NCBI RefSeq assembly: GCF_020010925.1 | Contig: NZ_JAGJBZ010000003.1 | Coordinates: 248,001-312,000 of the forward strand | Direction of reading: 5' to 3' | DNA length: 64,000 nucleotides | Source: Streptomyces griseiscabiei | GTDB lineage: Bacteria; Actinomycetota; Actinomycetes; Streptomycetales; Streptomycetaceae | Shown: positions 35,605 through 45,268 of the stretch, in pieces | Numbering within the stretch: the stretch's first letter is position 1 | Layout: every line of letters starts with the position of its first letter | Position numbers and translations under genes: made by a program | Notes under the pieces: model-generated | The model's database searches: none | What the model saw: the letters and a program-made list of their open reading frames with translations, nothing else | What the model was told of the DNA's origin: nothing

Positions 35605-36553
35605 CATGACCAAGGTGCACGAGCTGCGCGCCGACGCGCCGACGCCGGACCGGGTGCGGCTGCTTCCCGGCCGCCAGAAGCTGCTGGGAGCGGCGCGGCA
35701 GGGATCCGCCCGCAGGGTGCGGCTGGACTGGCGCGTGATGGCCGCGGGGGGCGTCGCGACGGTGGTCACCATCGCGGTGCTGGTGACCATGCTCGTCGGT
35801 GGCGACCGACCCGAGCGCGGCGTGCAGCCTGCCGGCCCGGACCTGACGTCCGCGACGGCACTCCTGGAGCGGGCGGCGGAAGTGGTGTCGCGGCAGCCGG
35901 ATCCGCATCCGCGCGACGGCCAGTGGGTCTATCTGGAGACCGCGCGGTGCCAAGACGGCGCGTCGGACGCGGCGCCCGATGACAAGCCCGAGGTGAGCGA
36001 GGAGTGGGTCCAGTACGACAGCCCCGTGCGGGAGGACGACAAGGACGGCGACACCGAGCCCTCGCAGCGGCGGCTGTATCGCCTGCTCGCCTCGCTGCCG
36101 GACGACCCCGCCGAGATCCGGAAGCGGGCGGCGGAGATGTTCCCCATGGGCAAGGACAGCGGCCTGACGGGTGAGCAGCGCGAGACCTTCGCGCTCCTGG
36201 CGACCCTCGACGAGGCCTATCCCGTGCCTCCGCGGGGGATGGCCAGGCTCTTCCGTGCCCTGGCCGCGGACCCCGGGATCGAGGTGGTCCCGCACCTGGT
36301 GAAGGACCCCATGGGGCATGACGCCATCGCCGTGTACCCGGACCGCGGCAGCAAGGCCGTTCAGCGCCAGGAGTACCTCCTCGACCCCGACACCTTCCAG
36401 TACCGGGGACGGCAGACCATCGCGGTGCGCGACTACGAGGTGACGTACGAGGACGGCTCGTCGGCCGGGCTCTCGTACAAGAAGGGCGAGGTCACCTTCT
36501 GCGAGATGAAGACGACCCAGTCCCTCGTCGACCGGGACGGCGAGAGGCCCTGA
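35597..36553 (+). CDS. CU044_5270-family membrane protein (probable anti-sigma partner)
   Basis: A 318-aa protein. A cytoplasmic N-terminus (RVRLLPGRQKLLGAARQGSA) is followed by one membrane helix at about residues 50-73 (VMAAGGVATVVTIAVLVTML) and a large extracytoplasmic domain. That domain carries the family pattern WVYLETARCQDG, RRLYRLLASLPDDPAEIRKR and YLLDPDTFQYRGRQTIAVRD. The family regularly accompanies ECF sigma factors. It overlaps the sigma gene. Confidence 0.85.
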   Translation: MDDMTKVHELRADAPTPDRVRLLPGRQKLLGAARQGSARRVRLDWRVMAAGGVATVVTIAVLVTMLVGGDRPERGVQPAGPDLTSATALLERAAEVVSRQPDPHPRDGQWVYLETARCQDGASDAAPDDKPEVSEEWVQYDSPVREDDKDGDTEPSQRRLYRLLASLPDDPAEIRKRAAEMFPMGKDSGLTGEQRETFALLATLDEAYPVPPRGMARLFRALAADPGIEVVPHLVKDPMGHDAIAVYPDRGSKAVQRQEYLLDPDTFQYRGRQTIAVRDYEVTYEDGSSAGLSYKKGEVTFCEMKTTQSLVDRDGERP

Positions 36554-36641
36554 ACCGACCGGGCGCTTCGAACTCTCGGACGGGTTCACGGTGTTGGGCG
36601 TCCGGTGTGCTGAGGATGTGCGGCATCAGGCCCTTTGACGC

Positions 36642-36668
36642 GACCGGCCCCTCCCCGAGGGGCCGGTC
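36642..36668. terminator. Bidirectional hairpin between convergent genes
   Basis: A perfect 11-bp stem (GACCGGCCCCT / AGGGGCCGGTC) with loop CCCCG lies between the CU044_5270 gene (plus) and the secreted protein gene (minus). Confidence 0.75.
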
Positions 36669-36690
36669 GTGGTCCGTCCGTGAGGCGTCG

Positions 36691-37527
36691 TCAGTCGGCC
36701 GGGCGGGCGCGGACTCCCCACTGTTCGAAGTCGTAGACGGTCTCGTTGATGCGGAAGCCGTCGACCGCGCCGATCCACATGAAGTCGCGGCCCTTGCCGA
36801 CGGCGGCGGTGAGGATGGTCGCCGGGTCGCCGGCGTCCTGGAGCGCGGCCTTCACCGTGGCGAAGTCGCACAGGTCCGACTGTTCGCAGTTGGTCGCGGG
36901 GCCTGCGGCGCCCGTGAGATACCAGGTGCCGGTCTTGGTGGCGTCGAGGTAGTCGGTCCAGCGGTTCGTCACCGGGGCGGCGTCCGGTACCCACACCAGC
37001 GTGGAGTAGTTGATGTTGTGGTTGGGGGCGGCCAGGTTCGGGTCGATCTCGAACCTGATGTTCGGCATGTTCGGCGCGCCCCCGCCGTAGCCGACGTTCT
37101 CGCCCGTCTGGAACACATGGAAGCCGACCTGGGTCAGGCCCGACACCGGCTTGCTGAAGAAGTCGACCTCATTGCCGAAGTCGACCTTCTCGCTGGTGGG
37201 GGTGAGGGTGGTGGAGTCGTTCGCCACCTCGATGCCGAGACTGCCCCGGCCGTACGGGGGCCGCCCCTCCGGGCCCAGGACGCCGAACGAGCCGAAGGGG
37301 CCGTTGCGCAGTTGGGCCACGGGGGAACCGATCGTGTTGCGGGTGATCACCCCCCAGTGGTCCGAGCGGCCCTGGTGGCCGCCTCCGTTTCCGTCTCCGT
37401 TTCCGTTCTCGCCCCCGTGGCCGTCGGCCGACGCGCTTCCGGGGAGTACCGCCGCGGACAGGGCGACAAGCAGCGTGGCCAGGAGCACCGTTCCCCGGCG
37501 GACGCCAAATCGAGCTTTCACACGCAC
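36691..37527 (-). CDS. Secreted protein of unknown function
   Basis: A 278-aa exported protein with a Sec/Tat-like signal peptide (MRVKARFGVRRGTVLLATLL, cleavage after about residue 35, SASADG). The mature part starts with a Gly/Asn linker, then a beta-rich region (IGSPVAQLRNGPFGSFGVLG; TQVGFHVFQTGENVGYGGGA). Two cysteines (CEQSDLC) could form a disulfide. I do not recognise a catalytic family; a jelly-roll binding domain is possible. Confidence 0.65.
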   Translation of the reverse strand: MRVKARFGVRRGTVLLATLLVALSAAVLPGSASADGHGGENGNGDGNGGGHQGRSDHWGVITRNTIGSPVAQLRNGPFGSFGVLGPEGRPPYGRGSLGIEVANDSTTLTPTSEKVDFGNEVDFFSKPVSGLTQVGFHVFQTGENVGYGGGAPNMPNIRFEIDPNLAAPNHNINYSTLVWVPDAAPVTNRWTDYLDATKTGTWYLTGAAGPATNCEQSDLCDFATVKAALQDAGDPATILTAAVGKGRDFMWIGAVDGFRINETVYDFEQWGVRARPAD

Positions 37528-37636
37528 TCCTTGTGGAGGTGTTCAGGGTTCAGGACTCGGTCACGTTATCTGACGATATGTGAATAAATGATGATGATTT
37601 ATGGGGTGGAGGGGCATTTCGTTCGTTTGCTGGCAT

Positions 37637-37679
37637 ACGGCAGGGCCCCGACGCAGCGACTGCGTCGGGGCCCTGCCGT
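37637..37679. terminator. Strong terminator downstream of the Yip1 gene
   Basis: A perfect 19-bp stem (ACGGCAGGGCCCCGACGCA and its complement) has a 5-nt loop. It lies between the convergent-side ends of the secreted-protein promoter region and the Yip1 gene stop. Confidence 0.8.
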
Positions 37680-37711
37680 TACGAGGGGCGGAGGTGTTCC
37701 TCCTCCGGCTT

Positions 37712-38671
37712 CTAGAACGTGCCCAGCTTGATCAGGGACAGGATCGCCACCAGCTGGATCGCCGAGGCGCCCAGCGCCTTCGGCCACGGGAGGTCGTGGG
37801 ACTTGGAGACCATCACGGTCAGCAGGGCGCCCGCCGCGACCCAGGTGATCCAGCCGAGGATCTGGACGAAGGAGGCGTCGCCGCCCGCGAACATCGCGAC
37901 GATCAGACGGGGCGCGTCCGTGAGGGACATGATCAGCATGGAGAGGCCGACCGTGGGCTGCCAGGCGCCGTCGCCGCCGAGCTGGCGGGCCAGGGTGTGG
38001 GTGACCACGCCCAGTACGAAGGTGCTCACCACCATCGTCACGGCGGTGACGAGGACGATCGGCACGGCGTTCGAGAGGGTCGCGTTGATCGCGTCCTCGC
38101 GGGCACCGTCGAAGCCGAAGACCGCCAGCAGGCCGTACAGGAACGTCACGACGAGGGCGGGGCCCCAGACCGCGTAGTCGCGCATCACCAGGAACGTCTG
38201 GCTCGGGCTGGTGACGATGCCCTTCAGCAGGGCCTTCCAGGGCAGGCGCGGGCCGAGTGGGGCCGCCGGGGCGTTGCCCGCGCGGTAGGTGTCGCCCTGC
38301 TGGTACGGGTCCTCGCCGACGGAGAACATCTGGGTGTGTCCCGGGTTGTTGGCCGCGTAGGGGTCCACGCCGCCGCCGTGCGGGTGCCCGCCGTCGTCGC
38401 CGAAGTACTCCGGCTCGCCGTGGTTGCCCGGGCCCGGGTGACCCCCGTGGTTGCCCTGAGCCCCGTAACCGCCGCGCTGCCCGCCGTGCGTCTGCGGCCA
38501 GCCGCCCTGGGCGCCGCCCCGGCCACCGCCGTACGGCGGCCCCGGGGGCGTCTGGGGGTAGCCGTACGACGGGCCGCCGGCCTGCGGGGCCTGCTGTCCG
38601 TACGGAGGGTTGTGCGGTCGCGTTTGAGGAGCGCCGTTGTCCCGGCCGCGTCCGATCCTGAATCCAGCCAC
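37712..38671 (-). CDS. Yip1-domain integral membrane protein
   Basis: A 319-aa protein. A long Gly/Pro/Gln/Tyr-rich cytoplasmic N-terminus of about 145 residues precedes a Yip1-type domain with five membrane helices. Visible segments include SQTFLVMRDYAVWGPALVVT, LVTAVTMVVSTFVLGVVTHT and VTWVAAGALLTVMVSK. The GTG at 38671 (VAGFRIGRGRD) is preferred; an in-frame ATG at 38752 would add 27 low-complexity residues. Yip1 proteins are implicated in membrane trafficking or homeostasis; the bacterial role is unknown. Confidence 0.8.
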   Translation of the reverse strand: MAGFRIGRGRDNGAPQTRPHNPPYGQQAPQAGGPSYGYPQTPPGPPYGGGRGGAQGGWPQTHGGQRGGYGAQGNHGGHPGPGNHGEPEYFGDDGGHPHGGGVDPYAANNPGHTQMFSVGEDPYQQGDTYRAGNAPAAPLGPRLPWKALLKGIVTSPSQTFLVMRDYAVWGPALVVTFLYGLLAVFGFDGAREDAINATLSNAVPIVLVTAVTMVVSTFVLGVVTHTLARQLGGDGAWQPTVGLSMLIMSLTDAPRLIVAMFAGGDASFVQILGWITWVAAGALLTVMVSKSHDLPWPKALGASAIQLVAILSLIKLGTF

Positions 38672-38864
38672 GTCATCGAACGTACCTGGTCCCGGGCGGC
38701 CGCGTGCCGGGCCGGGGCCAACCGGCCCGGCTTTGCGGCCGAGCTGTGACATCCCCTAAGGGGTCGTCAGGGAGGCATCAGGGAGCCGTCAGGGAGGCCC
38801 GGGGATGCCCGGGAGGCGGGTGCGGGGTGGGTCGGAGGAGGCGTTCCCGCAGGCCCGCGCGGCC

Positions 38865-40343
38865 TCAGTGGCTGCTCATGTACGTGCCGTACGACAGGGC
38901 CGACGCGGGGGACGGCAGGCCCAGGTTCTTCGGGGTGAGGGCGCGGGAGTTCGTGACGGAGGTCTTCGGGAAGACCCAGACGCCGCCGGACTTCGCGTTC
39001 TCCCCCGGGGCGCCGACGGCCGTGTCCGGGACGCCGTCCTTGTCGTAGTCGCCCGTCGCGACGGCGGTGCCGAAGGCGTCGTTCGCCTCCGCCACGCCGG
39101 GGACGTGGGGGCGGTCCTGGTGGTAGGGCACGGAGGTCGCCTCGCCGAACCTGTCGACGATGCCGCCGGCGTGCCCCAGCAGCAGCGTGGCCGCGCCGGC
39201 CGCCTTGCGGCTCCCGATGGCCTCGCCGGGGGCGCCCGCCACCAGGTCGTCGCGGCCGTCGCGGTTGACGTCCAGCACGGCGAGGGAGGCGCCGAAGCGG
39301 TCACCGGCCTCGGCGACGCCGTACACGCCGACCGTGTCCTGGTTGAGGGTCTGGGAGCGCAGACCGAAGGAGCCCTTCGCGTCGCCGTACTCGATGTGGA
39401 TGCCGCCGCCCTTGGCGTACGACTCCGGGCCGCACGGGTCGTCGATGTTCTCGTCGGCGATCTCGCGGCACTCGCCGAGGGCCAGGTCGTCCAGGCCGTC
39501 GCCGTCGAAGTCGCCGGCGGCGAGCGCGGAGGCGGCGCCGTTGTCGGAGTTCCAGGTGTTGGTCATCTGGCGCTCCGCCTCGTCCCACGTCCACAGCCGG
39601 ACGTGCGACTGGGTGAAGGGGACGTCGATCGTGTGGTAGGCGAGGGCGAGGTCGTCCGTGCCGTCGGCGGTGAAGTCGCCGGTGGCCAGGAGCGGGGCGC
39701 GACCGCCCATCGGGGTGGCGAGGACGGTGGTGACGACGAGGTTCTCGCCGTTGTCCACGGCGGCCCGCATCACGACCTTGTCCCGGCCGCCGACGACGAG
39801 ATCCCGGCCGCCGTCGCCGGTCAGATCGGCCGCCGCGACCGACCAGCCGTACGCCGACTTCGCCGACGGGCCGAGCAGGGCGTTGGACCCCGGGCCGGTG
39901 CCGCGCTCCGAGCCGCCGACGACGACGACCGCGCCCGCGTCCGCGCCGCGGCCGGAGACGTCCTCGCCGGGCGCGCCGACGATCAGCTCCGCGAGGCCGT
40001 CGCCGCTCAGGTCCCGCAGCAGGACGGACGCGCCGAAGCGGTCGCCCGCCTCCGGGCTGCCGGGGACCTCGGCGGTGGCCTGGCTGACCCGGATGCTCCC
40101 GTACCGGCCCAGGCCCTTCGGGCCGCCCCAGACGAGGTTCACATAGCCGGCCGCCGCCTTGCCGCTCACGGTTCCGGTGGGCACGCCGACGGCCAGGTCC
40201 GCGTAGCCGTCGCCGTTGAAGTCGCTGGTCAGGGGGGAGGAGGCGGGGGCGGGCGCGGCGGTCGCCGGGTACGGGACGAGGGCCAGCGCGAGTGCTGCCG
40301 TGGCCGCGGTGGTGGCGGCCAGGGCGTACGTCCGTCTGTGCAC
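38865..40343 (-). CDS. FG-GAP/VCBS-repeat secreted protein 1
   Basis: A 492-aa exported integrin-alpha-like beta-propeller. The signal peptide is about 33 residues (ending ATAAPAP). At least six FG-GAP repeats follow, each with a calcium-loop pattern DxNGDGxxDLxxG, for example FNGDGYADLAVGVP, GDGLAELIVGAPGED and VNRDGRDDLVAGAPGEA. The function is probably extracellular binding; no catalytic motif is seen. It is paralogous to the proteins at 42083 and 43538. Confidence 0.88.
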   Translation of the reverse strand: MHRRTYALAATTAATAALALALVPYPATAAPAPASSPLTSDFNGDGYADLAVGVPTGTVSGKAAAGYVNLVWGGPKGLGRYGSIRVSQATAEVPGSPEAGDRFGASVLLRDLSGDGLAELIVGAPGEDVSGRGADAGAVVVVGGSERGTGPGSNALLGPSAKSAYGWSVAAADLTGDGGRDLVVGGRDKVVMRAAVDNGENLVVTTVLATPMGGRAPLLATGDFTADGTDDLALAYHTIDVPFTQSHVRLWTWDEAERQMTNTWNSDNGAASALAAGDFDGDGLDDLALGECREIADENIDDPCGPESYAKGGGIHIEYGDAKGSFGLRSQTLNQDTVGVYGVAEAGDRFGASLAVLDVNRDGRDDLVAGAPGEAIGSRKAAGAATLLLGHAGGIVDRFGEATSVPYHQDRPHVPGVAEANDAFGTAVATGDYDKDGVPDTAVGAPGENAKSGGVWVFPKTSVTNSRALTPKNLGLPSPASALSYGTYMSSH

Positions 40344-40514
40344 GGGGGGCTCCAGGTGATGGCCGGATATCGGGGTGGGGTGGTGGCTGGTTCACCTGTG
40401 TGACACCTGGAGGCCGCGTGGGGTTGTGCGGGCGGGGTCACGGGCTCGGGCCGAGGGCTCGGGACCAGGGTTCGGGCCGACGGCTCGGGTCCACGGCTCG
40501 GATCCGGGGCGGGG

Positions 40515-40937
40515 CTACGCCCAGAACTCGCTCTCCTTGTCCAGGTCCTCCTGGCACTCGTCGATGTCCGTCATCCTGTCGCCGACGATCCGGAAGACGA
40601 GACAGCCGTTCTGCTCGATCCGCCTGCCGCCGCGCTCGGCGGTGTAGCGGTGCACGGAGACCGCGTGGCCCCGGCCGTCCACGCAGATGTGACTCAGCTC
40701 GACGCTGAACGTTCCGGCGGTCTCCTCGAAGAGCCGCTGGTAGAGACCGATGATCGCGTCCTGCCCCTTGTAGTCGCCCGACAGGAGGTGGCTGCCGGGG
40801 ACGTGGTGCGTGCAGTCCGAGGCCATCAGGCCCCGGAGGGTGTCCATGTCGCCCCTGGTGAAGGCTTCGTAGCCCTTGCGGACGAGCGCTGCGTTCGGGT
40901 GTTCGGCCATGGGGATCGCCGGCTTTCCGCTGCTCAT
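40515..40937 (-). CDS. NTF2/SnoaL-like fold protein
   Basis: A 140-aa protein of the SnoaL-like NTF2 superfamily: ALVRKGYEAFTRGDMDTLRG, LLSGDYKGQDAIIGLYQRLF, then LVFRIVGDRMTDIDECQEDL. The fold is a cone that binds small molecules. The family includes isomerases, hydrolases and non-enzymatic binders, and nothing here decides between them. The start is 40937 or 40910 (MAEHPN). Confidence 0.8.
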   Translation of the reverse strand: MSSGKPAIPMAEHPNAALVRKGYEAFTRGDMDTLRGLMASDCTHHVPGSHLLSGDYKGQDAIIGLYQRLFEETAGTFSVELSHICVDGRGHAVSVHRYTAERGGRRIEQNGCLVFRIVGDRMTDIDECQEDLDKESEFWA

Positions 40938-41129
40938 GGTGGTTGCTGCCTGTAGGGGCAATTCTCGTCGCGTACCTGGGGCTTCGCGAGCGCTCGCGTG
41001 TGCGCCGGGGGCGCACCACCTGGTCGTCACGAGCGAGTCATTACGCTCTGTAAGTGATCGCGTGCGAGGTGTGAGTATTTCCTGTGGGGCTTTCGTGACC
41101 GTGTGTCCATGAGAGGAGTGGGAGGTGTC

Positions 41130-41999
41130 ATGTCGCTCTACCTGTTCGACGACGCGGACGGCCGGGCGCGGGCGCGGCTCCCCGTCCTGGAGGCGCGGTA
41201 CGACCACGGGTCGCGCAAGGCGTTGGAGAGCACCGGGGTGGGGCCGGGCTGGAGATGCCTGGCGGTCGGGGGCGGCGAGGGCACCCTCGGGCGCTGGCTG
41301 GGGGAGCGGGTGGGGCCGGGCGGGGAGGTCGTCGTCACCGGCGTCGATCCCCGCCGGGCCGTGCGGAGGAGACTGCCCCCGCAGGTACGGCTGTCGGCGC
41401 ACGACATCACCGGCGGCACCCTCCCCGGGGACGGGTTCGACCTGGTGCACGCCCGGCTGGTGCTGCTCCGGCTGCCGCAGCGGTTACGGGTGCTGGAGCG
41501 GCTGGTGGAGGCGCTGCGGCCGGGCGGGTGGCTGGTGCTGGAGGAGTTCGACTGCGGCTGGACGCCGGTGCTGGCCGCGCCGGAGGACGAGGCGGGGGTG
41601 CTCTTCGAGCGGGTGCACCGGGCGCTGCTGCAGGCGCTGGAGATGGTGGGCGCCCAGCCGCTGTGGGGGCGTCAGGTGGTCGGCGCGATGATACGGGCGG
41701 GGCTGCGGGGGGTGACGGCGACGACGTACGCCGAGGCCTGGGCCGGGGGCGGCGAGGGCATCCGGCTGCACCGAGCCAACATCGAGCGGGCGGTCGAGCG
41801 GACCGGCGAGGCGGAGGCCCGGGTCGGCGCCACGCGCATCGGCGGGACCTGGTTCGGGGACGGCGAACTGCGCCGGTTCCTGGAGCTGCTGGACGACCCG
41901 GGGTTCGTCGTGAACTCGTATCCGATGGTGAGCGCGCGGGGGCGGCGGGCCGGGGGCGCGGCGGCGGGCCCGGTGCCGGAGGGAGGGGCCGAGTGGTGA
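41130..41999 (+). CDS. SAM-dependent methyltransferase
   Basis: A 289-aa class I methyltransferase. Motif I is WRCLAVGGGEGTLGRWLGER (GGGEG replaces the usual GxGxG). The acidic motif II is VVVTGVDPRRA, and motif III lies around FDLVHARLVLLRLPQRLRVL. Motif IV is LRPGGWLVLEEFDCGWTPVL. A helical C-terminal substrate region follows. The ATG at 41130 has GGGAGG upstream; an in-frame ATG at 41109 is possible. The substrate is unknown. Confidence 0.85.
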   Translation: MSLYLFDDADGRARARLPVLEARYDHGSRKALESTGVGPGWRCLAVGGGEGTLGRWLGERVGPGGEVVVTGVDPRRAVRRRLPPQVRLSAHDITGGTLPGDGFDLVHARLVLLRLPQRLRVLERLVEALRPGGWLVLEEFDCGWTPVLAAPEDEAGVLFERVHRALLQALEMVGAQPLWGRQVVGAMIRAGLRGVTATTYAEAWAGGGEGIRLHRANIERAVERTGEAEARVGATRIGGTWFGDGELRRFLELLDDPGFVVNSYPMVSARGRRAGGAAAGPVPEGGAEW

Positions 42000-42082
42000 C
42001 AGCGGCTGCCCGCGGCGGTCTGCCGCACCGGCGGCGGCCGGGCGGCCGGCGGCCGTGTCGCCGTCGGCCGCCCGCCACCGGG

Positions 42083-43462
42083 TCACTGCAGCATGCCCTC
42101 GACGGTGTCGCCGCCCACCACGGTCGCCCCGGCGGTCGTCACGCCCTTCGCCGAACCCCGCAGCAGCAGCGAGCCGTTGCCCGCCGCGATGTACAGGTCG
42201 GCCCTGCCGTCGCGGTCGGTGTCGCGGAGGCGGACCGTGCCGCCGAAGGACTCGTCGGCCACGGCGCCGGGAACGCCGGGGCTGTTGCGGGCGAACCACT
42301 GCGAACCCTTGCCCGTCAGGCCGGACCTGGAGCCGTGCAGGACATGGACGCCGCCCGCGTACTCCTGGTCGCCGATCTTCTCGCCGTACGCGCCGATCGC
42401 CAGGTCGCGGTAGCCGTCGCCGTTCACGTCACCGGCGGAGACCGAGGCGCCGAACCGGTCGCCGCGCTCGGCGCCGCCCGCGATCCCGGCGGTGTCCTGG
42501 GTGAAGCGGGCGCTCTTCGACGGGCCGGACGAGGCGCCGTACCAGACCGACACGCGGCCCTTGCCCTTGTCGTGGATCTGTGTGCCGATGGCGATGTCGC
42601 CGTAGCCGTCCTTGTCGAAGTCGGCGATGACGCCGTCGCCGCCGCGCCCCGCCTGGCCGCCGTCGCCGTTCAGGCGCTCCAGGCGGAGGGTCTTGCCGGG
42701 GTACAGCTTCGTCTTGCCGCCCTTGACGAACCAGGCGTCCGAGGCGATGTACGTGTCGGTGACCACGTCGCCGATGACGACCAGGTCGGTCCTGCCGTCC
42801 TTGTCGACCTTGCCGGAGACCAGGGCGGTGGCCCAGAAGGAGGTGTTCTCCTTGTCCAGGACGGTGACCGAACCCTTCACCCCCGACCTGGTGATCGCGC
42901 CCCGGTAGACGTACGTCCTGCTGTCGCGGACCAGGGCCAGGTCCTGGTGGCCGTCGCCGTCGAAGTCACCGGTGGCGAGGTCGGCCGCCCGGCCGGATAC
43001 GCCCTTCGGGCCCTTGAACGGGACGGTCGTGCCGCCGGACAGGCCCTTCTTGCCGCCCCACAGGACGGTGACGGTGCCGTTGTCCTTGTGCGCGCCGACG
43101 TTCTCGCCGTTGGCGGAGACCGCGAGGTCGCCGTAGCCGTCCTTGTCGAAGTCCGCGGCCGTGCGGATCTCGCCGAAGAAGTCGTCCCTCTCGTCGGCGC
43201 CGGGGACGCCCGCGCTCGCCTGGTCGATGAACTGCGTCTTCGTACCGGGCCCGCCGCCCGCCGTGCCGAAGGTGACCAGGATTCCGCCGCCCTCGCTGGC
43301 GAAGTCCGGGCCGTGGGAGTAGACCGCGTAGTCGCGGTGGCCGTCGCCGTTGAAGTCGTCGGCGTACTTGGCGGGGGCGGCGGCTGCGGGCGTGGCCAGG
43401 GCGAGTGGGGTCAGGCCGGAGACGAGGAGGCCTGCGGCCAGGAGGAAGGGGCGGGTGCGCAA
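42083..43462 (-). CDS. FG-GAP/VCBS-repeat secreted protein 2
   Basis: A 459-aa exported beta-propeller. The signal peptide is FLLAAGLLVSGLTPLALATP, ending near AAAAPAK. About seven repeats follow with DxDxDGxxD loops (FNGDGHRDYAVYSHG; FDKDGYGDLAVSANGE; VNGDGYRDLAIGAYGE). The C-terminal repeat ends LYIAAGNGSLLLRGSAKGV. It is closely similar in plan to its two neighbours, so the three probably arose by duplication. Confidence 0.88.
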   Translation of the reverse strand: MRTRPFLLAAGLLVSGLTPLALATPAAAAPAKYADDFNGDGHRDYAVYSHGPDFASEGGGILVTFGTAGGGPGTKTQFIDQASAGVPGADERDDFFGEIRTAADFDKDGYGDLAVSANGENVGAHKDNGTVTVLWGGKKGLSGGTTVPFKGPKGVSGRAADLATGDFDGDGHQDLALVRDSRTYVYRGAITRSGVKGSVTVLDKENTSFWATALVSGKVDKDGRTDLVVIGDVVTDTYIASDAWFVKGGKTKLYPGKTLRLERLNGDGGQAGRGGDGVIADFDKDGYGDIAIGTQIHDKGKGRVSVWYGASSGPSKSARFTQDTAGIAGGAERGDRFGASVSAGDVNGDGYRDLAIGAYGEKIGDQEYAGGVHVLHGSRSGLTGKGSQWFARNSPGVPGAVADESFGGTVRLRDTDRDGRADLYIAAGNGSLLLRGSAKGVTTAGATVVGGDTVEGMLQ

Positions 43463-43537
43463 AGGGAGGGCTCCGGAACGAGGTGGGAGAGGGCCCGCAC
43501 CCTTGGGGGCGCGGGCCCGATCGGTGGACGGAAGACG

Positions 43538-45013
43538 TCAGTTGGCCGCGTTGCCGCCGAACAGCGGGGACGCGTCCGTCGAGACGCCGACCGAGGACGT
43601 CGACAGAGACCGCGAGCCGGTCGTGGTGATCTTCGAGCCGTTGGAGGGCAGGTAGACGACCGAGCCGTTGCCGCTGTTCTCGCCGTACGCGCCGACCGTC
43701 AGGTCCGCCCTGCCGTCACCCGTGACGTCGGTGAGCTTGACCTCGGAGCCGAAGAAGTCGTCCCCCTCGTCCGAGCCGGGGACGCCCGCCGTGGACTGGG
43801 CGAGGTACTGGTAACCGGAGGTCGTGTCGACGCCGGAGGCCGAGCCGTAGAGGACCGTCACCGCGCCCGCGTTGACTACGCCGTTCAGGTTCTCGCCGGC
43901 CGCGCCCACCACGAGGTCCTGGAAGCCGTCGCCGTTGATGTCGCCGAGCGAGATCTCGTTGCCGAAGAAGTCGCCGCGCTCGGAGGAGCCGGGGACGTTG
44001 CCGGTGTTCTGGGTGACCGAGGTGGCGCCGGCCGGGCCGGAGGCCGAGCCGTAGACGATGTGGACCTTGCCACCGGTGGCGGACTCGGGCACGGAGGGCT
44101 CGCTGCCGTCCTTGGACGGGTCCCACTCGGAGCCGGTCACGATGTCGCCGTAACCGTCGCCGTTGACGTCACCGATGCCGGTGATGATGCCGGGCTTCAG
44201 CTTCTGCGCGGACGCGGCCTTCAGGCCGGTGGTCGTGCCGGGCACGTAGTAGTTGGCGTTCCAGTTGTACGCGCTGTCCGTCTCGAAGCCGTCGACGATC
44301 AGGTCGGTCCGCTTGTCCCCGTTGACGTCGCCCGCCGTGAGGTTGAGCGGGCCGGTGCCGTCGCCCGACATGATGGGCGGCTTGACGGTGTAACGGGCGC
44401 CCGCCGTACCGGACTTGCTGATGCCGGCCTTGAAGACGTGGATCGTGCTCGATGTGGCCCCGACCGCGAGGTCCTCCGTCCCGTCGCCGTCGAAGTCGCC
44501 GGCCGCCAGGGACTTGCCCCACCTGTCGTGGGCGGAGGGCGTCGGGTCAGCGATCGTCGTGGCGCCTGACAGGCCCTTCGACGAGCCCCACACGATCGCG
44601 ACCGTGCCACCGTCCGCGTCGCCGGAGACATCCTCCAGGTACGCGGAGACGGCGAGGTCGTCGTAGCCGTCGCCGTTGAAGTCGCCGTACGCGCTGACCC
44701 AGCCGAACGCGTCGTTCGTCTCGGCGCTGCCGGGCACACCGGTCGTGTTCTGGCTGATCGTGGTGCGCTTGGCGGAGGTCACACCGCTCGCCGAGCCGTA
44801 GAGGGCGACGATCTGTCCGGCGCCCTTCTTGCCGCCGACGGTGGCGGACCCTGCCGCGTACGCGACGTCACCGAACCCGTCGTTGTTGAAGTCCGCCACA
44901 GGGTGGTGGACCGAGTCGGCCGCCGTCGCCGTAGCGGCCGAGAACGTGAGCAGACCGCCCGTCAGCGCGACCGCGGAGGCCGTCGCGAGGGCGAGTCGCA
45001 GATGCTTGTGCAT
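43538..45013 (-). CDS. FG-GAP/VCBS-repeat secreted protein 3
   Basis: A 491-aa exported beta-propeller. The signal peptide starts MHKHLRLALATASAVALTGG with a cleavage site after ATATAA. Seven repeats follow with the Ca-loop consensus (FNNDGFGDVAYAAGS; FNGDGYDDLAVSAYLEDVSG; INGDGFQDLVVGAAGENLNG; GDGRADLTVGAYGENSG). The start at 45013 coincides with the signal peptide; upstream in-frame sequence is not conserved-looking. Confidence 0.9.
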   Translation of the reverse strand: MHKHLRLALATASAVALTGGLLTFSAATATAADSVHHPVADFNNDGFGDVAYAAGSATVGGKKGAGQIVALYGSASGVTSAKRTTISQNTTGVPGSAETNDAFGWVSAYGDFNGDGYDDLAVSAYLEDVSGDADGGTVAIVWGSSKGLSGATTIADPTPSAHDRWGKSLAAGDFDGDGTEDLAVGATSSTIHVFKAGISKSGTAGARYTVKPPIMSGDGTGPLNLTAGDVNGDKRTDLIVDGFETDSAYNWNANYYVPGTTTGLKAASAQKLKPGIITGIGDVNGDGYGDIVTGSEWDPSKDGSEPSVPESATGGKVHIVYGSASGPAGATSVTQNTGNVPGSSERGDFFGNEISLGDINGDGFQDLVVGAAGENLNGVVNAGAVTVLYGSASGVDTTSGYQYLAQSTAGVPGSDEGDDFFGSEVKLTDVTGDGRADLTVGAYGENSGNGSVVYLPSNGSKITTTGSRSLSTSSVGVSTDASPLFGGNAAN

Positions 45014-45268
45014 GCGGGAATCTCCTGCTGCATGCGGGACGCCTGGCAGACGTCCGCAGTCAATGGGGTGCCCTTCCTGTCCGTGTTCGCCCGGAGTTGG
45101 TACGGGGTTCACGGGAAGTTGGCGAACAGGAGACCGGTGGAGTGGCGGGAGGGTTGTACGGCAGTTCGAGAAAGTTCTGCGGGTCGCGCGGTCCGAACGT
45201 TCCGCCGCGCTGGCGCGTCTGCGGTGCGAGGCAACGACAGACAGGCCGTCGAACCGGTGGGAGACGAG

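Noticed and set aside
41255..44569. 1104-aa plus-strand open frame
   Set aside because: Antisense to two FG-GAP genes; composition is Arg/Gly/Val shadow of their repeats.
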